The notes: generated from the sequence alone by a model not told the origin. DNA of 64,000 nucleotides from Rugamonas fusca (GCF_014042365.1 NZ_JACEZS010000007.1:161874-225873), one strand, 5' to 3'. Positions 30,345 to 41,422 are shown, counted from the stretch's first letter. Made by a program: numbers and translations.

Positions 30345-31457
30345 TCAGGTCTGCACCAGCTTGCGGTGGCGCTGGATGCTCATCAGGATGCCGCCGCCCA
30401 GGCCCAGCGTGAGCAGCGCCGTGCCGCCGTAGCTCATGAACGGCAAGGGCACACCCACCACCGGCAGGATGCCGCTCACCATGCCCATGTTGACGAAGGC
30501 GTAGGTGAAGTAAATCATGGTGATGGCGCCAGCCAGCAGGCGGGTGAAGAAGTTGGGTGCGTTGGCCGCGATCATCAGGCCGCGCCCGATCAAGAGCAGG
30601 TACAGCACCATCAGGATCAGGTTACCCGTCAGGCCAAACTCCTCCGAGAACACGGCGAAGATGAAGTCCGTGGTGCGCTCCGGGATGAATTCCAGGTGGG
30701 CCTGGGTGCCATGGGTCCAGCCCTTGCCCGTCAGGCCGCCGGAGCCAACCGCGATGGTGGACTGGATGATGTGGAAGCCCTTGCCCAGCGGGTCGGAGGT
30801 GGGGTCGATCAGCGTCATCACGCGCTCGCGCTGGTAGTCGTGCATCACGGACCAGATCACGGGCAGGCTGGCCGCGCCCATCACGAACAGCGCCACCAGG
30901 GCCTTCCACGACAGGCCGGCCAGGAAGATCACGCAGAAGCCGGCCGCCACCACCAAGAGCGCCGTGCCCAGGTCGGGCTGCTTGGCGATCAGGCCCACGG
31001 GAATGGCCAGCAAAATCGCCGCGATCAGATAGGAATGCCAGCGCAGCTGGCCGGCGCGTTGCTGGAAGAACCAGGCCAGCATCAGCGGCATGGCGATCTT
31101 CATGAATTCGGACGGCTGGATATCGACGCCCACGTGCAGCCAGCGCCGCGCGCCGAGCTTGACGGTGCCGAACAGCGCCACCGCCAGCAGCAGCGCCACC
31201 GCCACCACGTAGGCGGGAACGGCGATGCGCATCATCATCTGCGGCGTGATATTGGCCACCATCCACATCACGAGGAAGGCCATGAAGATGTTGCGCAGCT
31301 GGTCCTCCACCTTGCCGGGGATACCGATGCTGGCCGAGTACAGCGTCACCAGGCCAGTACACAGCAGCATCAGGATGATGATGGCCAGCGGGCCGTCGAA
31401 CACGGTGAAATAGGGACGCATGCGGCGCCACAGCGAGCGCCTTTCGTTGATCGGCAT
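30345..31457 (-). CDS. rodA: Rod shape-determining glycosyltransferase RodA
   Basis: SEDS-family peptidoglycan polymerase of the elongasome, working with PBP2. The 370-residue protein has about ten transmembrane helices and the SEDS signatures KLGARRWL, PSEFMKIAMPLMLAW, KQPDLGTALL and the C-terminal VGVPLPFMSYGGTALL. The catalytic Asp context (LGTAL with preceding PD) is present. It starts 10 bases after mrdA, the classic mrdA-rodA operon. Confidence 0.96.
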   Translation of the reverse strand: MPINERRSLWRRMRPYFTVFDGPLAIIILMLLCTGLVTLYSASIGIPGKVEDQLRNIFMAFLVMWMVANITPQMMMRIAVPAYVVAVALLLAVALFGTVKLGARRWLHVGVDIQPSEFMKIAMPLMLAWFFQQRAGQLRWHSYLIAAILLAIPVGLIAKQPDLGTALLVVAAGFCVIFLAGLSWKALVALFVMGAASLPVIWSVMHDYQRERVMTLIDPTSDPLGKGFHIIQSTIAVGSGGLTGKGWTHGTQAHLEFIPERTTDFIFAVFSEEFGLTGNLILMVLYLLLIGRGLMIAANAPNFFTRLLAGAITMIYFTYAFVNMGMVSGILPVVGVPLPFMSYGGTALLTLGLGGGILMSIQRHRKLVQT

Positions 31458-31467
31458 GATGGCTTCC

Positions 31468-33450
31468 TTACTCGGTATTGCCGGGCGTTTCGGCGCCGGG
31501 CTTGGGTTCGCCGCTCACGCCCTGCTCGGCCTTGATGTCTTCCACGGAACGCAGCTCGGCGTCCTCTTTCGGCACCTTGGTGGTCTCCTTCTCCTGCGGG
31601 CGCTTGCCCAGCAGGTAGAAGTCGAGCGCCTTGCGCACGATGGGCGCGGCCACGCCGGCGCCAAAGCCGCCGTTCTCCACCACCACGGCGATGGCGATGC
31701 GCGGCTTGTCGGCCGGGGCGAAGGCCGTGTACAGCGCGTTGTCGCGCAGGCGTTCGGCGATCAGGTTGGCGTTGTACTTCTCGTTCTTCTTGATGGCGAT
31801 CAGCTGCGCCGTGCCGGTCTTGCCGCCCGACGTGTAGCCGGCGCCGGCGAAGGCCTTGGCCGCCGTGCCGCCCAGCGTCACGCCCACCATGGCGTTCTTG
31901 ATGATGTCGATGTTCTCCTGCTTGAGCGGGATGCGGTAGCTTTCCTTGGGCACGGTCAGCTTGCGCGCGCGCGTGACGCCATCCTCGATGATCTTGACCA
32001 GGTGCGGCTTCATCACCACGCCGTTGTTGGCCAGGTTGGCGATCGCGTGGGCCATCTGCAGCGGCGTGTAGCTGTTAAAGCCGTTGCCGATGGAGACCGA
32101 GATGGTGTCGCCGCCCACCCACTTCTGCGCGGCCGGGTTCTTCTTGAAGCGGGCCCGTTTCCATTCCTTCGATGGCAGGATGCCGGCCTTCTCGTGTTCC
32201 AGGTCGATGCCGGTCAGCTCGCCGAAGCCGAACGGCTTCATGAAGTCGTGGATGGCGTCGATGCCCATGTCGTTGCCGAGCATGTAGTAGTAGGTGTCGC
32301 ACGATTCGACGATGGACTTGTACATGTCCACCGTGCCATGGCCGCCCGGTTTATCGTCGCGGAACTTGTGGCCGCCCAGCGTGAATGAACCGGGATCGAA
32401 GATGGTCTGCCCCGGCGTGCGCTTGCCCAGCTCCAGCGCCGCCAGCGCCATGAAAGGCTTGAAGGTGGAACCGGGCGGATAGGTGCCCGACAGCGGGCGG
32501 TTCACCATCGGCTTGTCGAGCGAGGTGTTGAGGTCGGACCAGCTTTGCGAATCGATGCCGTCCACGAACAGGTTGGGGTCGTAGCCGGGGCGCGACACAT
32601 AGGCCAGGATGTCGCCCGTGGCCGGCTCGATCGCCACCAGCGCGCCGCGCCATTCGCCAAACGCTTCCTCGATCACCTTCTGCAGTTCGATATCGATCGA
32701 CAGGATCAGGTTGTTGCCGGGCGCGGCCGGGGTACGCGACAAGGTGCGGATGGCGCGCCCGCCGGCCGACACTTCCACTTCCTCGTAGCCGGTGGTGCCG
32801 TGCAGCTGGCGCTCGTAGCTTTTTTCCAGCCCTTCCTTGCCGATATGGTCGGTGCCGTTGTAGTTGGCCGCGTCGTCCGTGTCCTCGATGGCCTTGGCCT
32901 CGGCCTGGTTGATGCGGCCGATGTAGCCGATCACGTGCGAGGCCAGCTCGCCGAGCGGATACTGGCGGAACAAACGGGCCTGGATCTCCACGCCGGGGAA
33001 GCGGAAGCGCTGCGCCGAAAAGCGCGCCACTTCCTCGTCCGTCAGGCGCGAGCGCAGCGGCACGCTCTCGAAGTTCTTCGACTCCTCCAGCAGCTTCTTG
33101 AAGCGCTTGCGGTCCTTGGCTTCGATCTGCACCAGCTTGGCCAGTTCGTCGATGGTTTCATCGAGCGTCATGCGCAGCTTGGACGGCGTCACCTCCAGCG
33201 TGTAGGCCGAGTAGTTGCGGGCCAGGACCACGCCGTTGCGGTCCAGGATCAGGCCCCGGTTCGGCTCGATCGGCACCACGGCGATGCGGTTCTCCTCGGC
33301 CTGGGCCGCGTAGTCGCTGTGCTTGACCACCTGCAGCCAGATGAAGCGCGCCAGCAGCAGGCCAAAGCAGACGAACACCATCAAGCCCAGCGCCGTCAGG
33401 CGCAGGCGGAACAGGTGTAGTTCGCGTTCCGTGTTCTTCAGTTCAGTCAT
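31468..33450 (-). CDS. mrdA: Penicillin-binding protein 2
   Basis: Transpeptidase that crosslinks new lateral wall peptidoglycan. The 660-residue protein has one N-terminal transmembrane helix (about 20-40), a dimerisation (pedestal) domain (about 60-230), and the transpeptidase domain with the SXXK motif in PPGSTFKPF (catalytic Ser near residue 329), a downstream SXN-type motif in the region around residue 385, and KTGTAQ. Length fits E. coli PBP2 (633) with a charged C-terminal extension of about 30 residues rich in Glu and Lys. It lies 29 bases after mreD. Confidence 0.96.
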   Translation of the reverse strand: MTELKNTERELHLFRLRLTALGLMVFVCFGLLLARFIWLQVVKHSDYAAQAEENRIAVVPIEPNRGLILDRNGVVLARNYSAYTLEVTPSKLRMTLDETIDELAKLVQIEAKDRKRFKKLLEESKNFESVPLRSRLTDEEVARFSAQRFRFPGVEIQARLFRQYPLGELASHVIGYIGRINQAEAKAIEDTDDAANYNGTDHIGKEGLEKSYERQLHGTTGYEEVEVSAGGRAIRTLSRTPAAPGNNLILSIDIELQKVIEEAFGEWRGALVAIEPATGDILAYVSRPGYDPNLFVDGIDSQSWSDLNTSLDKPMVNRPLSGTYPPGSTFKPFMALAALELGKRTPGQTIFDPGSFTLGGHKFRDDKPGGHGTVDMYKSIVESCDTYYYMLGNDMGIDAIHDFMKPFGFGELTGIDLEHEKAGILPSKEWKRARFKKNPAAQKWVGGDTISVSIGNGFNSYTPLQMAHAIANLANNGVVMKPHLVKIIEDGVTRARKLTVPKESYRIPLKQENIDIIKNAMVGVTLGGTAAKAFAGAGYTSGGKTGTAQLIAIKKNEKYNANLIAERLRDNALYTAFAPADKPRIAIAVVVENGGFGAGVAAPIVRKALDFYLLGKRPQEKETTKVPKEDAELRSVEDIKAEQGVSGEPKPGAETPGNTE

Positions 33451-33479
33451 GCGGGTAAATCAGGTGCGTCAAATGGGGA

Positions 33480-33992
33480 TCAGATCGGCCGCGTGTGATC
33501 GCGGTCGACGGCGCGCCGCTGGGGCGCCAGCAGCAGCCAGGTGGCCAGCGGCCACAAGGCCACGGCCACGGCGCTTTCCAGGAAATAGAACCAGCCGGGG
33601 AATTTACCCGACACCATGAAGCGTATGCCCAGCTGCACCGACTGCGCCATCAGCAGCAGCGGGAACACGTGCATGGCCTGCGTCATCAGCGGGAACCACA
33701 GCACGCGCCGGTGCAGCATGATGGCGAAATAGGACAGCAGCGTGTAGGCCAGCGCGTTCTCGCCCAGCAGCGTGGAATCATGCACGTCCATCAGCAGGCC
33801 GAGGAAGAAGGCCGTGCCGATGCCCACCTTGCGCGGCTGGTGCACGCCCCAGAACACCAGCACCAGCGCCACGAAGTCGGGCGTGCCGATGAAATTCCCC
33901 CATGGCAGGAGGTTGAGCAGGAAGGCGCAGAACAGGCTGAACGCGATGAACAGCGGGCTGACGGGCAGCAGGATGTAGTGGGGACGGTTCAC
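33480..33992 (-). CDS. mreD: Rod shape-determining protein MreD
   Basis: Small membrane protein of 170 residues with five or six transmembrane helices, part of the Mre elongation complex. The start is a GTG at 33992 giving MNRPHYILLPVSPLF; it overlaps the mreC stop as GTGA, so it is translationally coupled. A longer open frame upstream is only the opposite phase of mreC. Sequences FLGLLMDVHDSTLLGENALAY match the MreD family core. Confidence 0.93.
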   Translation of the reverse strand: MNRPHYILLPVSPLFIAFSLFCAFLLNLLPWGNFIGTPDFVALVLVFWGVHQPRKVGIGTAFFLGLLMDVHDSTLLGENALAYTLLSYFAIMLHRRVLWFPLMTQAMHVFPLLLMAQSVQLGIRFMVSGKFPGWFYFLESAVAVALWPLATWLLLAPQRRAVDRDHTRPI

Positions 33993-35080
33993 TGCGCGGC
34001 TTCCTTCGGTTTGGACTGGACCGGGGCCGGCGTGGCGGCCTTGGGCGCGGCCGGCGAGGCGCCGGGCGCGACTGCCGGCCCTGCCTTCGTCGGCGCGGGT
34101 ACGGCGGCACCAGGGATGGCGGCGGTGGCGCCCGCGGTGGCACCCGGCGTGGCCCCCACGATCGCGCCTGTCTCCTTGACGGGGCCCATCTTGCCCACGT
34201 GCTTTTTCGGCGGATGCACTTCCTCTTCCGGTGGCCGGGGCGGCATGTCCGGTGGCGTCATCAGGATCAGCAACTGGGTATGGTTGGCAATGCCGGCCAG
34301 CGGCTGGCATACGACGCCGCCGAACGAGCCGCCGGCGCTGTTTTCCACCTGGGTCACGCGGGCCACGGCCAGGCCGGCCGGGTACACGCCATCGAGGCCG
34401 GAGGTGACCACCACGTCGTTGACCTGGATGTCGGCGTTGGGCGCCGTGAAGCGCAGCTCCAGCATGCCGGACTTGCCGCGTCCATAGGCCACGCTGCGCA
34501 AGCCGGTGCGCAGCAGTTCGACGGGAATGGCTTGTTCCTTATCGGTCAGCAGCGTGACCTCCGAGGTGAACGGGAACACGCGCGTGACCTGGCCCACCAC
34601 TCCCAGGTTGTCGATCACGGGCAGGCCGAGCGACACGCCCTGCTGGGTGCCCCGGTCCAGCACGATCTTGCGGCTGTTGGGGTCGCGCGCGTCGTACAGC
34701 ACTTCGGCCAGCATGGACTTGACGGGCAGGCGCTGGCGCGCGTCCATCAGCTTGCGCAACTGGCTGTTTTCGGCCGCCTGGAGCTGGGCTTGCTGCAAGG
34801 CCTGGGCGCTGGCGATCTGCTGGCGTTTGAGCTCGCGCACCTGTTTTTCCAGCGACGACAAGGTGGAGAAATAATCACCGACGCCGTAGATGGCGTCGCG
34901 CGGCAGCAAGGCCGCCATTTGCAGCGGATACAGCACGGTACCGGCCACCTGGCGCACCATGGCCAGGGTATGCATGCGCGCATCGACCAGCAACAGCGCG
35001 ATCGAAATGCACGCGAACACCGTCATCTTGACGCGGGCCGGGGCGCCTTGTTTGAATAGTGGCGGAGGACTGTATTCCAT
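33989..35080 (-). CDS. mreC: Rod shape-determining protein MreC
   Basis: Bitopic periplasmic scaffold that links MreB, PBP2 and RodA. The 363-residue protein has an N-terminal transmembrane helix (about 18-38), a coiled coil (about 60-100, LSSLEKQVRELKRQQIASAQAL), then the two MreC beta domains with SNIGVVGQV-like DNLGVVGQVTRV, and a long Pro/Ala-rich C-terminal tail (about 275-363), a low-complexity extension not found in the E. coli protein. The ATG at 35080 (MEYSPPPLFKQG) is preferred to an in-frame TTG at 35089. Confidence 0.95.
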   Translation of the reverse strand: MEYSPPPLFKQGAPARVKMTVFACISIALLLVDARMHTLAMVRQVAGTVLYPLQMAALLPRDAIYGVGDYFSTLSSLEKQVRELKRQQIASAQALQQAQLQAAENSQLRKLMDARQRLPVKSMLAEVLYDARDPNSRKIVLDRGTQQGVSLGLPVIDNLGVVGQVTRVFPFTSEVTLLTDKEQAIPVELLRTGLRSVAYGRGKSGMLELRFTAPNADIQVNDVVVTSGLDGVYPAGLAVARVTQVENSAGGSFGGVVCQPLAGIANHTQLLILMTPPDMPPRPPEEEVHPPKKHVGKMGPVKETGAIVGATPGATAGATAAIPGAAVPAPTKAGPAVAPGASPAAPKAATPAPVQSKPKEAAQ

Positions 35081-35172
35081 GACTTCCAATTATCCGGCGC
35101 TCGCGCGCCAACCAACTAACGGCCTATGCTCTTTCATTGGCCCGGCGCCACCGGCGGCGCCGGGCCTGGACA

Positions 35173-36519
<1,347 letters not shown>

Positions 36520-36822
36520 ATGTCCCTGACCCTATCCGACGTAAAACGCATCGCCCACCTGGCCCAGCTCGAGATGAGCGAACAGCAGTCCGCCACGGCG
36601 CTGGGCCAATTGAACGGCATCTTCGCGCTGGCCGAACAGATGCAGGCGGTCGACACCGACGGCGTCGCCCCGCTCAGCCATCCGCTGGCGGCCCACATGA
36701 ACAATATCGCGCTGCGCCTGCGTGAAGACGTGGCCACCGAACCGAATCGCCGCGACGCCTACCAGGCCGTCGCGCCCAAGACCGAGGACGGCCTGTATCT
36801 GGTGCCGAAAGTGATCGAATAA
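36520..36822 (+). CDS. gatC: Asp/Glu-tRNA amidotransferase subunit GatC
   Basis: Small subunit of the transamidosome that converts Asp-tRNA(Asn) and/or Glu-tRNA(Gln) to the amide form. The 100-residue protein has the family profile [17 protein letters not shown], then [11 protein letters not shown] and RLREDVA, and it wraps around GatA to stabilise it. The ATG at 36520 gives the standard N-terminus [10 protein letters not shown]; an upstream open frame to 36367 is rejected. It begins the gatCAB operon. Confidence 0.95.
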   Translation: MSLTLSDVKRIAHLAQLEMSEQQSATALGQLNGIFALAEQMQAVDTDGVAPLSHPLAAHMNNIALRLREDVATEPNRRDAYQAVAPKTEDGLYLVPKVIE

Positions 36823-36929
36823 AAGAGCGCCGCCGCGCTTGTTTTGCCGCGCCCCCTTGCCGCGCCTTGCCGCGCCTTTGCCAGGGCCACGCGGCAGCCG
36901 TCCGCCGAACCGCCCCCATTTGAAACGCC

Positions 36930-38414
36930 ATGCACACCAAAACCATTAAAGAGCTGTCCGCCCTGCTGCAAAGCAAAGCGATTTCCGCCACTGACCTGGC
37001 CAAGCACTTCCTCGACCGCATCGAAGCGAGCGACCTGAACGCCTTCCTGCACGTGGACCGCGCGCTGACGCTGGCGCAAGCGGCCGAAGCGGACGCCCGC
37101 CTCGCCGCCGGCACGGCCACGCCGCTGACGGGCGTGCCCATCGCCCACAAGGATATCTTCGTCACCCAGGGCTGGCGCTCGACGGCCGGCTCGAAAATGC
37201 TGGCCAACTACGTCAGCCCGTTCAACGCCACCGTGGTGGAAAAACTCAACGCGGCCGGCATGGTCACGCTGGGCAAGCTCAATTGCGACGAATTCGCCAT
37301 GGGCTCGGCCAACGAAAACTCGGCCTTCGGCGCCGTCAAGAACCCGTGGGACAAGACGGCCGTGCCGGGCGGCTCCTCGGGCGGTTCGGCCGCCGCCGTG
37401 GCCGCGCGCCTGGCGCCGGGCGTGACGGGCACCGACACGGGCGGTTCGATCCGCCAGCCGGCCTCGTTCTGCGGCATCACCGGCATCAAGCCCACCTACG
37501 GCCGCGTGTCGCGCTTTGGCATGATCGCGTTCGCCTCCTCGCTCGACCAGGGCGGCCCGATGGCCCAGACGGCCGAAGACTGCGCCCTGCTGCTGTCGGC
37601 CATGGCCGGCTTCGACGAGCGCGACTCGACCAGCCTGACGCCGGAACAGGGCGGCGTGGCGGAAGACTTCACGCGCGCGCTGAACCAGCCGCTGACGGGT
37701 CTGCGCATCGGCGTGCCCAAGGAATACTTCGGTGCAGGCCTGGCGGCCGACGTCGAGCAGGCCGTGCGCGCCGCGCTGGAACAGTTCGTGAAGCTGGGCG
37801 CCACGCTGGTCGACATCTCGCTGCCCAACACGGCCCTGTCGATTCCGGCCTACTACATGATCGCGCCGGCCGAAGCATCGTCCAACCTGTCGCGCTTTGA
37901 CGGTGTGCGCTACGGCCACCGCGCGGCCGAGTACAAGGACCTGCAGGACATGTACAAGAAAACCCGCGCCGAAGGCTTTGGCGCGGAAGTGAAGCGCCGC
38001 ATCATGGTCGGCACCTACGTGCTGTGCCACGGCTACTACGACGCCTACTACCTGAAGGCGCAAAAGATCCGCCGCCTGATCGCGCAGGATTTCGAAGCCG
38101 TACTCAATGGCCCCAACGCCGTGTGCGACGTGATCATGGGCCCGGTGGCCCCCACCGTGGCCTGGGACCTGGGCGACAAATCGGACGATCCGGTGGCCGC
38201 CTACCTGGCCGACATCTACACCCTGTCGACCAGCCTGGCCGGCCTGCCCGGCATGTCCATCCCCTGCGGTTTCGGCCAGGGCGAAAAGAACGGCAAGCGC
38301 CCCGTGGGCCTGCAGATCATCGGCAATTACTTTGGCGAAGCCAGGCTGCTGAACGTGGCGCACCAGTTCCAGCAAGCCACCGACTGGCACCTGCGCGCGC
38401 CGGCCGGCATCTAA
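36930..38414 (+). CDS. gatA: Asp/Glu-tRNA amidotransferase subunit GatA
   Basis: Amidase subunit that releases ammonia from glutamine. The 494-residue protein has the amidase-signature catalytic triad: Lys in [10 protein letters not shown] (about residue 76), the cis-Ser/Ser nucleophile pair in [18 protein letters not shown] (about 150-167), and downstream [11 protein letters not shown]. Length is typical. It lies 107 bases after gatC; gatB follows 36 bases later. Confidence 0.97.
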   Translation: MHTKTIKELSALLQSKAISATDLAKHFLDRIEASDLNAFLHVDRALTLAQAAEADARLAAGTATPLTGVPIAHKDIFVTQGWRSTAGSKMLANYVSPFNATVVEKLNAAGMVTLGKLNCDEFAMGSANENSAFGAVKNPWDKTAVPGGSSGGSAAAVAARLAPGVTGTDTGGSIRQPASFCGITGIKPTYGRVSRFGMIAFASSLDQGGPMAQTAEDCALLLSAMAGFDERDSTSLTPEQGGVAEDFTRALNQPLTGLRIGVPKEYFGAGLAADVEQAVRAALEQFVKLGATLVDISLPNTALSIPAYYMIAPAEASSNLSRFDGVRYGHRAAEYKDLQDMYKKTRAEGFGAEVKRRIMVGTYVLCHGYYDAYYLKAQKIRRLIAQDFEAVLNGPNAVCDVIMGPVAPTVAWDLGDKSDDPVAAYLADIYTLSTSLAGLPGMSIPCGFGQGEKNGKRPVGLQIIGNYFGEARLLNVAHQFQQATDWHLRAPAGI

Positions 38415-38450
38415 GCTCCCAACAACGAATACATCAGCGAGAACACCAAT

Positions 38451-39911
38451 ATGGAATGGGAAGTCGTCATCGGTCTTGAGAACCACGTGCAGCTCACGAC
38501 CGAATCTAAAATTTTCAGCGGTTCGCCGATCAAGTTCGGCGCCGAGCCGAACACCCAGGCCAGCGCCGTCGACCTGGCGCTGCCGGGCGTGCTGCCGGTG
38601 ATGAACAAGCAGGCCGTGGACCGCGCGATCCGCTTCGGCCTGGCCGTGGGTGCCAAGGTGGCGCCGCAGTCCGTGTTCGCCCGCAAGAACTACTTCTACC
38701 CCGACCTGCCCAAGGGCTACCAGATCAGCCAGTTCGAAGACCCCGTGGTGCAAGGCGGCTCGCTCACCTTCGGCTACGAGAAGGACGGCGAATTCGTCAC
38801 CAAGACGGTGAACCTGACGCGCGCCCACCTGGAGGAGGACGCCGGCAAGTCGCTGCACGAGGACTACCACGGCATGAGCGGCATCGACCTGAACCGCGCC
38901 GGCACGCCGCTGCTGGAGATCGTCTCCGAGCCGGAAATCCGCAGCGCCGCCGAAGCCGTGGCCTACGCCAAGGCCCTGCACTCGCTGGTGATGTGGCTGG
39001 GCGTATGCGACGGCAACATGCAGGAAGGCTCGTTCCGCTGCGACGTGAACGTGTCCGTGCGCCCCAAGGGCCAGAAGGAATTCGGCACCCGCTGCGAGAT
39101 CAAGAACCTGAACTCGTTCCGCTTCATCGAGGAAGCCGTGCACGTGGAAGTACGCCGCCAGATCGAGCTGATCGAAGACGGCGGCAAGGTGGTGCAAGCC
39201 ACCCGCCTGTACGACCCGGACCGCAAGGAAACGCGCGAAATGCGCAGCAAGGAAGACGCGCAGGATTACCGCTACTTCCCCGACCCCGACCTGCCGCCGC
39301 TGATGATTTCGCAGCAGTGGATCGACGAAGTGAAGGCCACCATGCCCGAACTGCCGGGCGCCATGCGCGCGCGCTTCGTGAGCGAGTACGCGCTGCCGGA
39401 ATACGACGCGCTGGTGCTGACCCAGTCGAAAGCCATGGCCACCTACTTCGTGGCCGTGGTGGACAAGGCCGGCAAGGAGAACGCCAAGGCGGCCGCCAAC
39501 TGGCTGATGGGCGACGTGTCGTCCACGCTGAACCGCGAGAACGTGGACATCGCCGACGCGCCCGTCACGCCGGCGCAGCTGGCCGGTATGCTCAAGCGCA
39601 TCGCTGACGGCACCATCTCCAACAAGATCGCCAAGGAAGTGTTCGCTGCCATGTGGGAAGCCAAGTCGGCCGACGAGAACCTGGTGGACACCATCATCGA
39701 AGCCAAGGGCCTGAAGCAGATTTCCGACACGGGCGCGCTGGAAGCGATCGTCAACGACGTGATCGCGGCGAACGCCAAGTCGGTCGAGCAGTACCGCGCC
39801 GGCAAGGAAGCGGCCATCAACGCGCTGATCGGCCAGGCCATGAAGGCCTCGCGCGGCAAGGCCAACCCGGCCCAGCTGACCGAGCTGCTCAAGGCCAAGC
39901 TGGCAGGCTAA
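38451..39911 (+). CDS. gatB: Asp/Glu-tRNA amidotransferase subunit GatB
   Basis: Kinase/transamidase subunit that phosphorylates the misacylated tRNA and accepts ammonia from GatA. The 486-residue protein begins [15 protein letters not shown], has [17 protein letters not shown], the central [21 protein letters not shown] and the C-terminal YqeY-like tRNA-binding tail ([29 protein letters not shown] region). Length is usual. A strong terminator follows. The window does not show whether Asn or Gln charging is indirect. Confidence 0.97.
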   Translation: MEWEVVIGLENHVQLTTESKIFSGSPIKFGAEPNTQASAVDLALPGVLPVMNKQAVDRAIRFGLAVGAKVAPQSVFARKNYFYPDLPKGYQISQFEDPVVQGGSLTFGYEKDGEFVTKTVNLTRAHLEEDAGKSLHEDYHGMSGIDLNRAGTPLLEIVSEPEIRSAAEAVAYAKALHSLVMWLGVCDGNMQEGSFRCDVNVSVRPKGQKEFGTRCEIKNLNSFRFIEEAVHVEVRRQIELIEDGGKVVQATRLYDPDRKETREMRSKEDAQDYRYFPDPDLPPLMISQQWIDEVKATMPELPGAMRARFVSEYALPEYDALVLTQSKAMATYFVAVVDKAGKENAKAAANWLMGDVSSTLNRENVDIADAPVTPAQLAGMLKRIADGTISNKIAKEVFAAMWEAKSADENLVDTIIEAKGLKQISDTGALEAIVNDVIAANAKSVEQYRAGKEAAINALIGQAMKASRGKANPAQLTELLKAKLAG

Positions 39912-39930
39912 ACCCACAAGGCGTCACGAC

Positions 39931-39967
39931 ATGGCCGGGGAGCGATCCCCGGCCATTTTTTTCGTCT
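39931..39967 (+). terminator. Rho-independent terminator of gatCAB
   Basis: ATGGCCGGGG, a six-base loop AGCGAT and CCCCGGCCAT form a perfect 10-bp stem, then a run of seven T residues. It starts 20 bases after gatB stop. It isolates the element at 40010-40136 from gatB transcription. Confidence 0.92.
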
Positions 39968-40009
39968 CGCGTTGCAGGAATAAGCAATGCCATGGAGCGG
40001 CGGGCTCCG

Positions 40010-40136
40010 TGTGGATTTCGTTCTATTTCCGGGCCTGGATTCTTCGGCATTCTTCTATTTTCTTCGGCAAACGGGGAACAGGCCTACATCGAAGAAAGCA
40101 GAAGAAAAGAGAAGCGGAAATAGAACCTTATCCACA
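40010..40136. repeat. Structured imperfect inverted-repeat element, MITE or ncRNA candidate
   Basis: Outer arms 40010-40031 and 40115-40136 match at 19 of 22 positions (both read TGTGGAT, three mismatches, then GTTCTATTTCCG when the right arm is reversed). Inside, 40053-40068 pairs with 40098-40113 at 14 of 16. The left side also has an exact 10-mer TTCTTCGGCA twice (40040-40049 and 40060-40069), which explains a 21-base bulge. The result is a long imperfect hairpin in otherwise non-coding DNA. No transposase, target duplication or coding frame is visible. The region 39968-40219 otherwise holds only this element and the promoter region of the next gene. Confidence 0.6.
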
Positions 40137-40201
40137 TGGGTCCTGAACGCGGCGCAGGATCCGCCTAAGCAAACGAGAAATGGATAAAATAGTCAAATAG
40201 A

Positions 40202-40215
40202 AAATATTAATATTT
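40202..40215. promoter_or_regulatory. AT palindrome at the start of the orphan gene
   Basis: AAATATTAATATTT is a perfect 14-base dyad only four bases before the ATG at 40220. It lies where a Shine-Dalgarno sequence should be and might be an operator or a DNA-bending site. Only the symmetry and position support it. Confidence 0.35.
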
Positions 40216-40219
40216 GAGT

Positions 40220-40861
40220 ATGCAAGTATCCGTTCGATCAGCCGCGCTTGTTGTGCTGATTACAGGAGTACACATTGGCGCGCTGTGGGAGCTGGGCCGG
40301 TTCGCCCCCACAACCGGCCACGCGCCGACCAGCCAAACGATGTCGCTCATTTTCTTGCGCACCCCAAGCACACTGATCCCGCGAAGTGCACCAGCGCCAC
40401 AGCCAGCGCAACGCTCGCGCATCCACGAAGCGTCGCGCATCGGGACAACAACGGCCGTACCACCGCAGGAACTGCTTACGAATTTCCAAAGAGGGCGACC
40501 AGCTTCAATGCCCCATTCCGAAGTTGAGACTGTACTGGAACCGGCCCAGCTCCGGGACAGCGTCCCCGGCCTGCGCGATCGTGTGTTGTCGCAAGCACGC
40601 GAGATCGCCCACGAGATGGAGCCGCGCGCCCAAGTCATGCCCGCCCTCTCGCGTCAGGACCGGCTGGCGCAGGGCATCGCCGCCGCCTACAAGCCACGTA
40701 CCACCACTTTCGAGGAATTGCGGGCAGCCGACGGCAGTCCCATCACAAAAGTCAGCGGACCGGCGGGCAGCTATTGCATCACGCGCGACGCGAGCTTGGG
40801 CAGTGGGCGCGACACGATACGCGACGGCGTGCGCGACAAGGTCGTGCATTGTCCCCATTGA
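40220..40861 (+). CDS. Orphan membrane-anchored protein, TonB-like layout
   Basis: Protein of 213 residues that I do not recognise. It has one N-terminal hydrophobic helix (about residues 7-25, ALVVLITGVHIGALWEL), a Pro/Ala/Arg-rich middle (about 30-100), and a compact C-terminus with YKPRTTTFEELRAADGSPITKV then GSYCITRDASLG and a final Cys four from the end (VVHCPH). This layout resembles short TonB-like energy transducer or periplasmic proteins seen in Oxalobacteraceae, but the TonB C-terminal fold is not evident. The two cysteines may form a disulfide. It has no good ribosome binding site and no operon partner; the downstream gene is convergent. Confidence 0.6.
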   Translation: MQVSVRSAALVVLITGVHIGALWELGRFAPTTGHAPTSQTMSLIFLRTPSTLIPRSAPAPQPAQRSRIHEASRIGTTTAVPPQELLTNFQRGRPASMPHSEVETVLEPAQLRDSVPGLRDRVLSQAREIAHEMEPRAQVMPALSRQDRLAQGIAAAYKPRTTTFEELRAADGSPITKVSGPAGSYCITRDASLGSGRDTIRDGVRDKVVHCPH

Positions 40862-40882
40862 GAAGACAAAAACAAAGGAAAG

Positions 40883-41422
40883 TTACGCCGCCGGCTTTTG
40901 CGCCAGCACGGCCAGCGCCTGTTCGGACCATTCGATCCAGAAGGTTTCCATCTTGATGCCGGCGATCAGCACGAGATGCTGCAATTGCTGTTCGCGGGTC
41001 TGGCCATTGGGAGGAAAGTCGCGCGCCTCGATCTGCCGGTACAGCGCCAGCTGCTGGCGGTGCATGTCCAGCCGGCGGGCGATGTCCTGATCCAGCCCGG
41101 TGGGGCCGATCACGGCTTCCGCGCGCAGGCGCAGCATCAGTTCATTGCGCATCGGCTTGGGGTCCTGGCTTTCGGCCGTCCAGCGCCGCAGTTCCTCGCG
41201 CCCGGACGGCAGCACGCGATACGCGCGCTTGCGCCCCCGCCCCGATTCCGGCTCCAGCGATTCCACCCAGCCGGCCTGCTCCAGGCGCCCCAGTTCACGG
41301 TAGATCTGCTGGTGCGTGGCGTGCCAGAAAAAACCGATGGATTTGTCGAAACGGCGCGCCAATTCCACGCCGGAGCAGGGACGCTCCAGCAAGGCCGTGA
41401 GCAAGGCATGGGGTAAGGACAT
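40883..41422 (-). CDS. PadR family transcriptional regulator
   Basis: Repressor-type regulator of 179 residues. The N-terminal winged helix (about 1-85) has LPHALLTALLERPCSGVELARRFD and IYRELGRLEQAGWVES, the PadR signature, and the C-terminal half is the PadR dimerisation helix bundle of the AphA-like subgroup. Many PadR proteins control phenolic acid or efflux genes. The ATG at 41422 is chosen over 41461, because MSLPHALLTALL is the usual start. It lies downstream of the NTF2-like gene by 71 bases; its target is unknown but fadH and the hydrolase nearby are candidates. Confidence 0.9.
   Translation of the reverse strand: MSLPHALLTALLERPCSGVELARRFDKSIGFFWHATHQQIYRELGRLEQAGWVESLEPESGRGRKRAYRVLPSGREELRRWTAESQDPKPMRNELMLRLRAEAVIGPTGLDQDIARRLDMHRQQLALYRQIEARDFPPNGQTREQQLQHLVLIAGIKMETFWIEWSEQALAVLAQKPAA

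Noticed and set aside
36759..39917. A 1052-codon minus-strand frame opposite gatA and gatB
   Set aside because: Antisense to two essential, fully recognised genes. Its length reflects codon bias, not coding.
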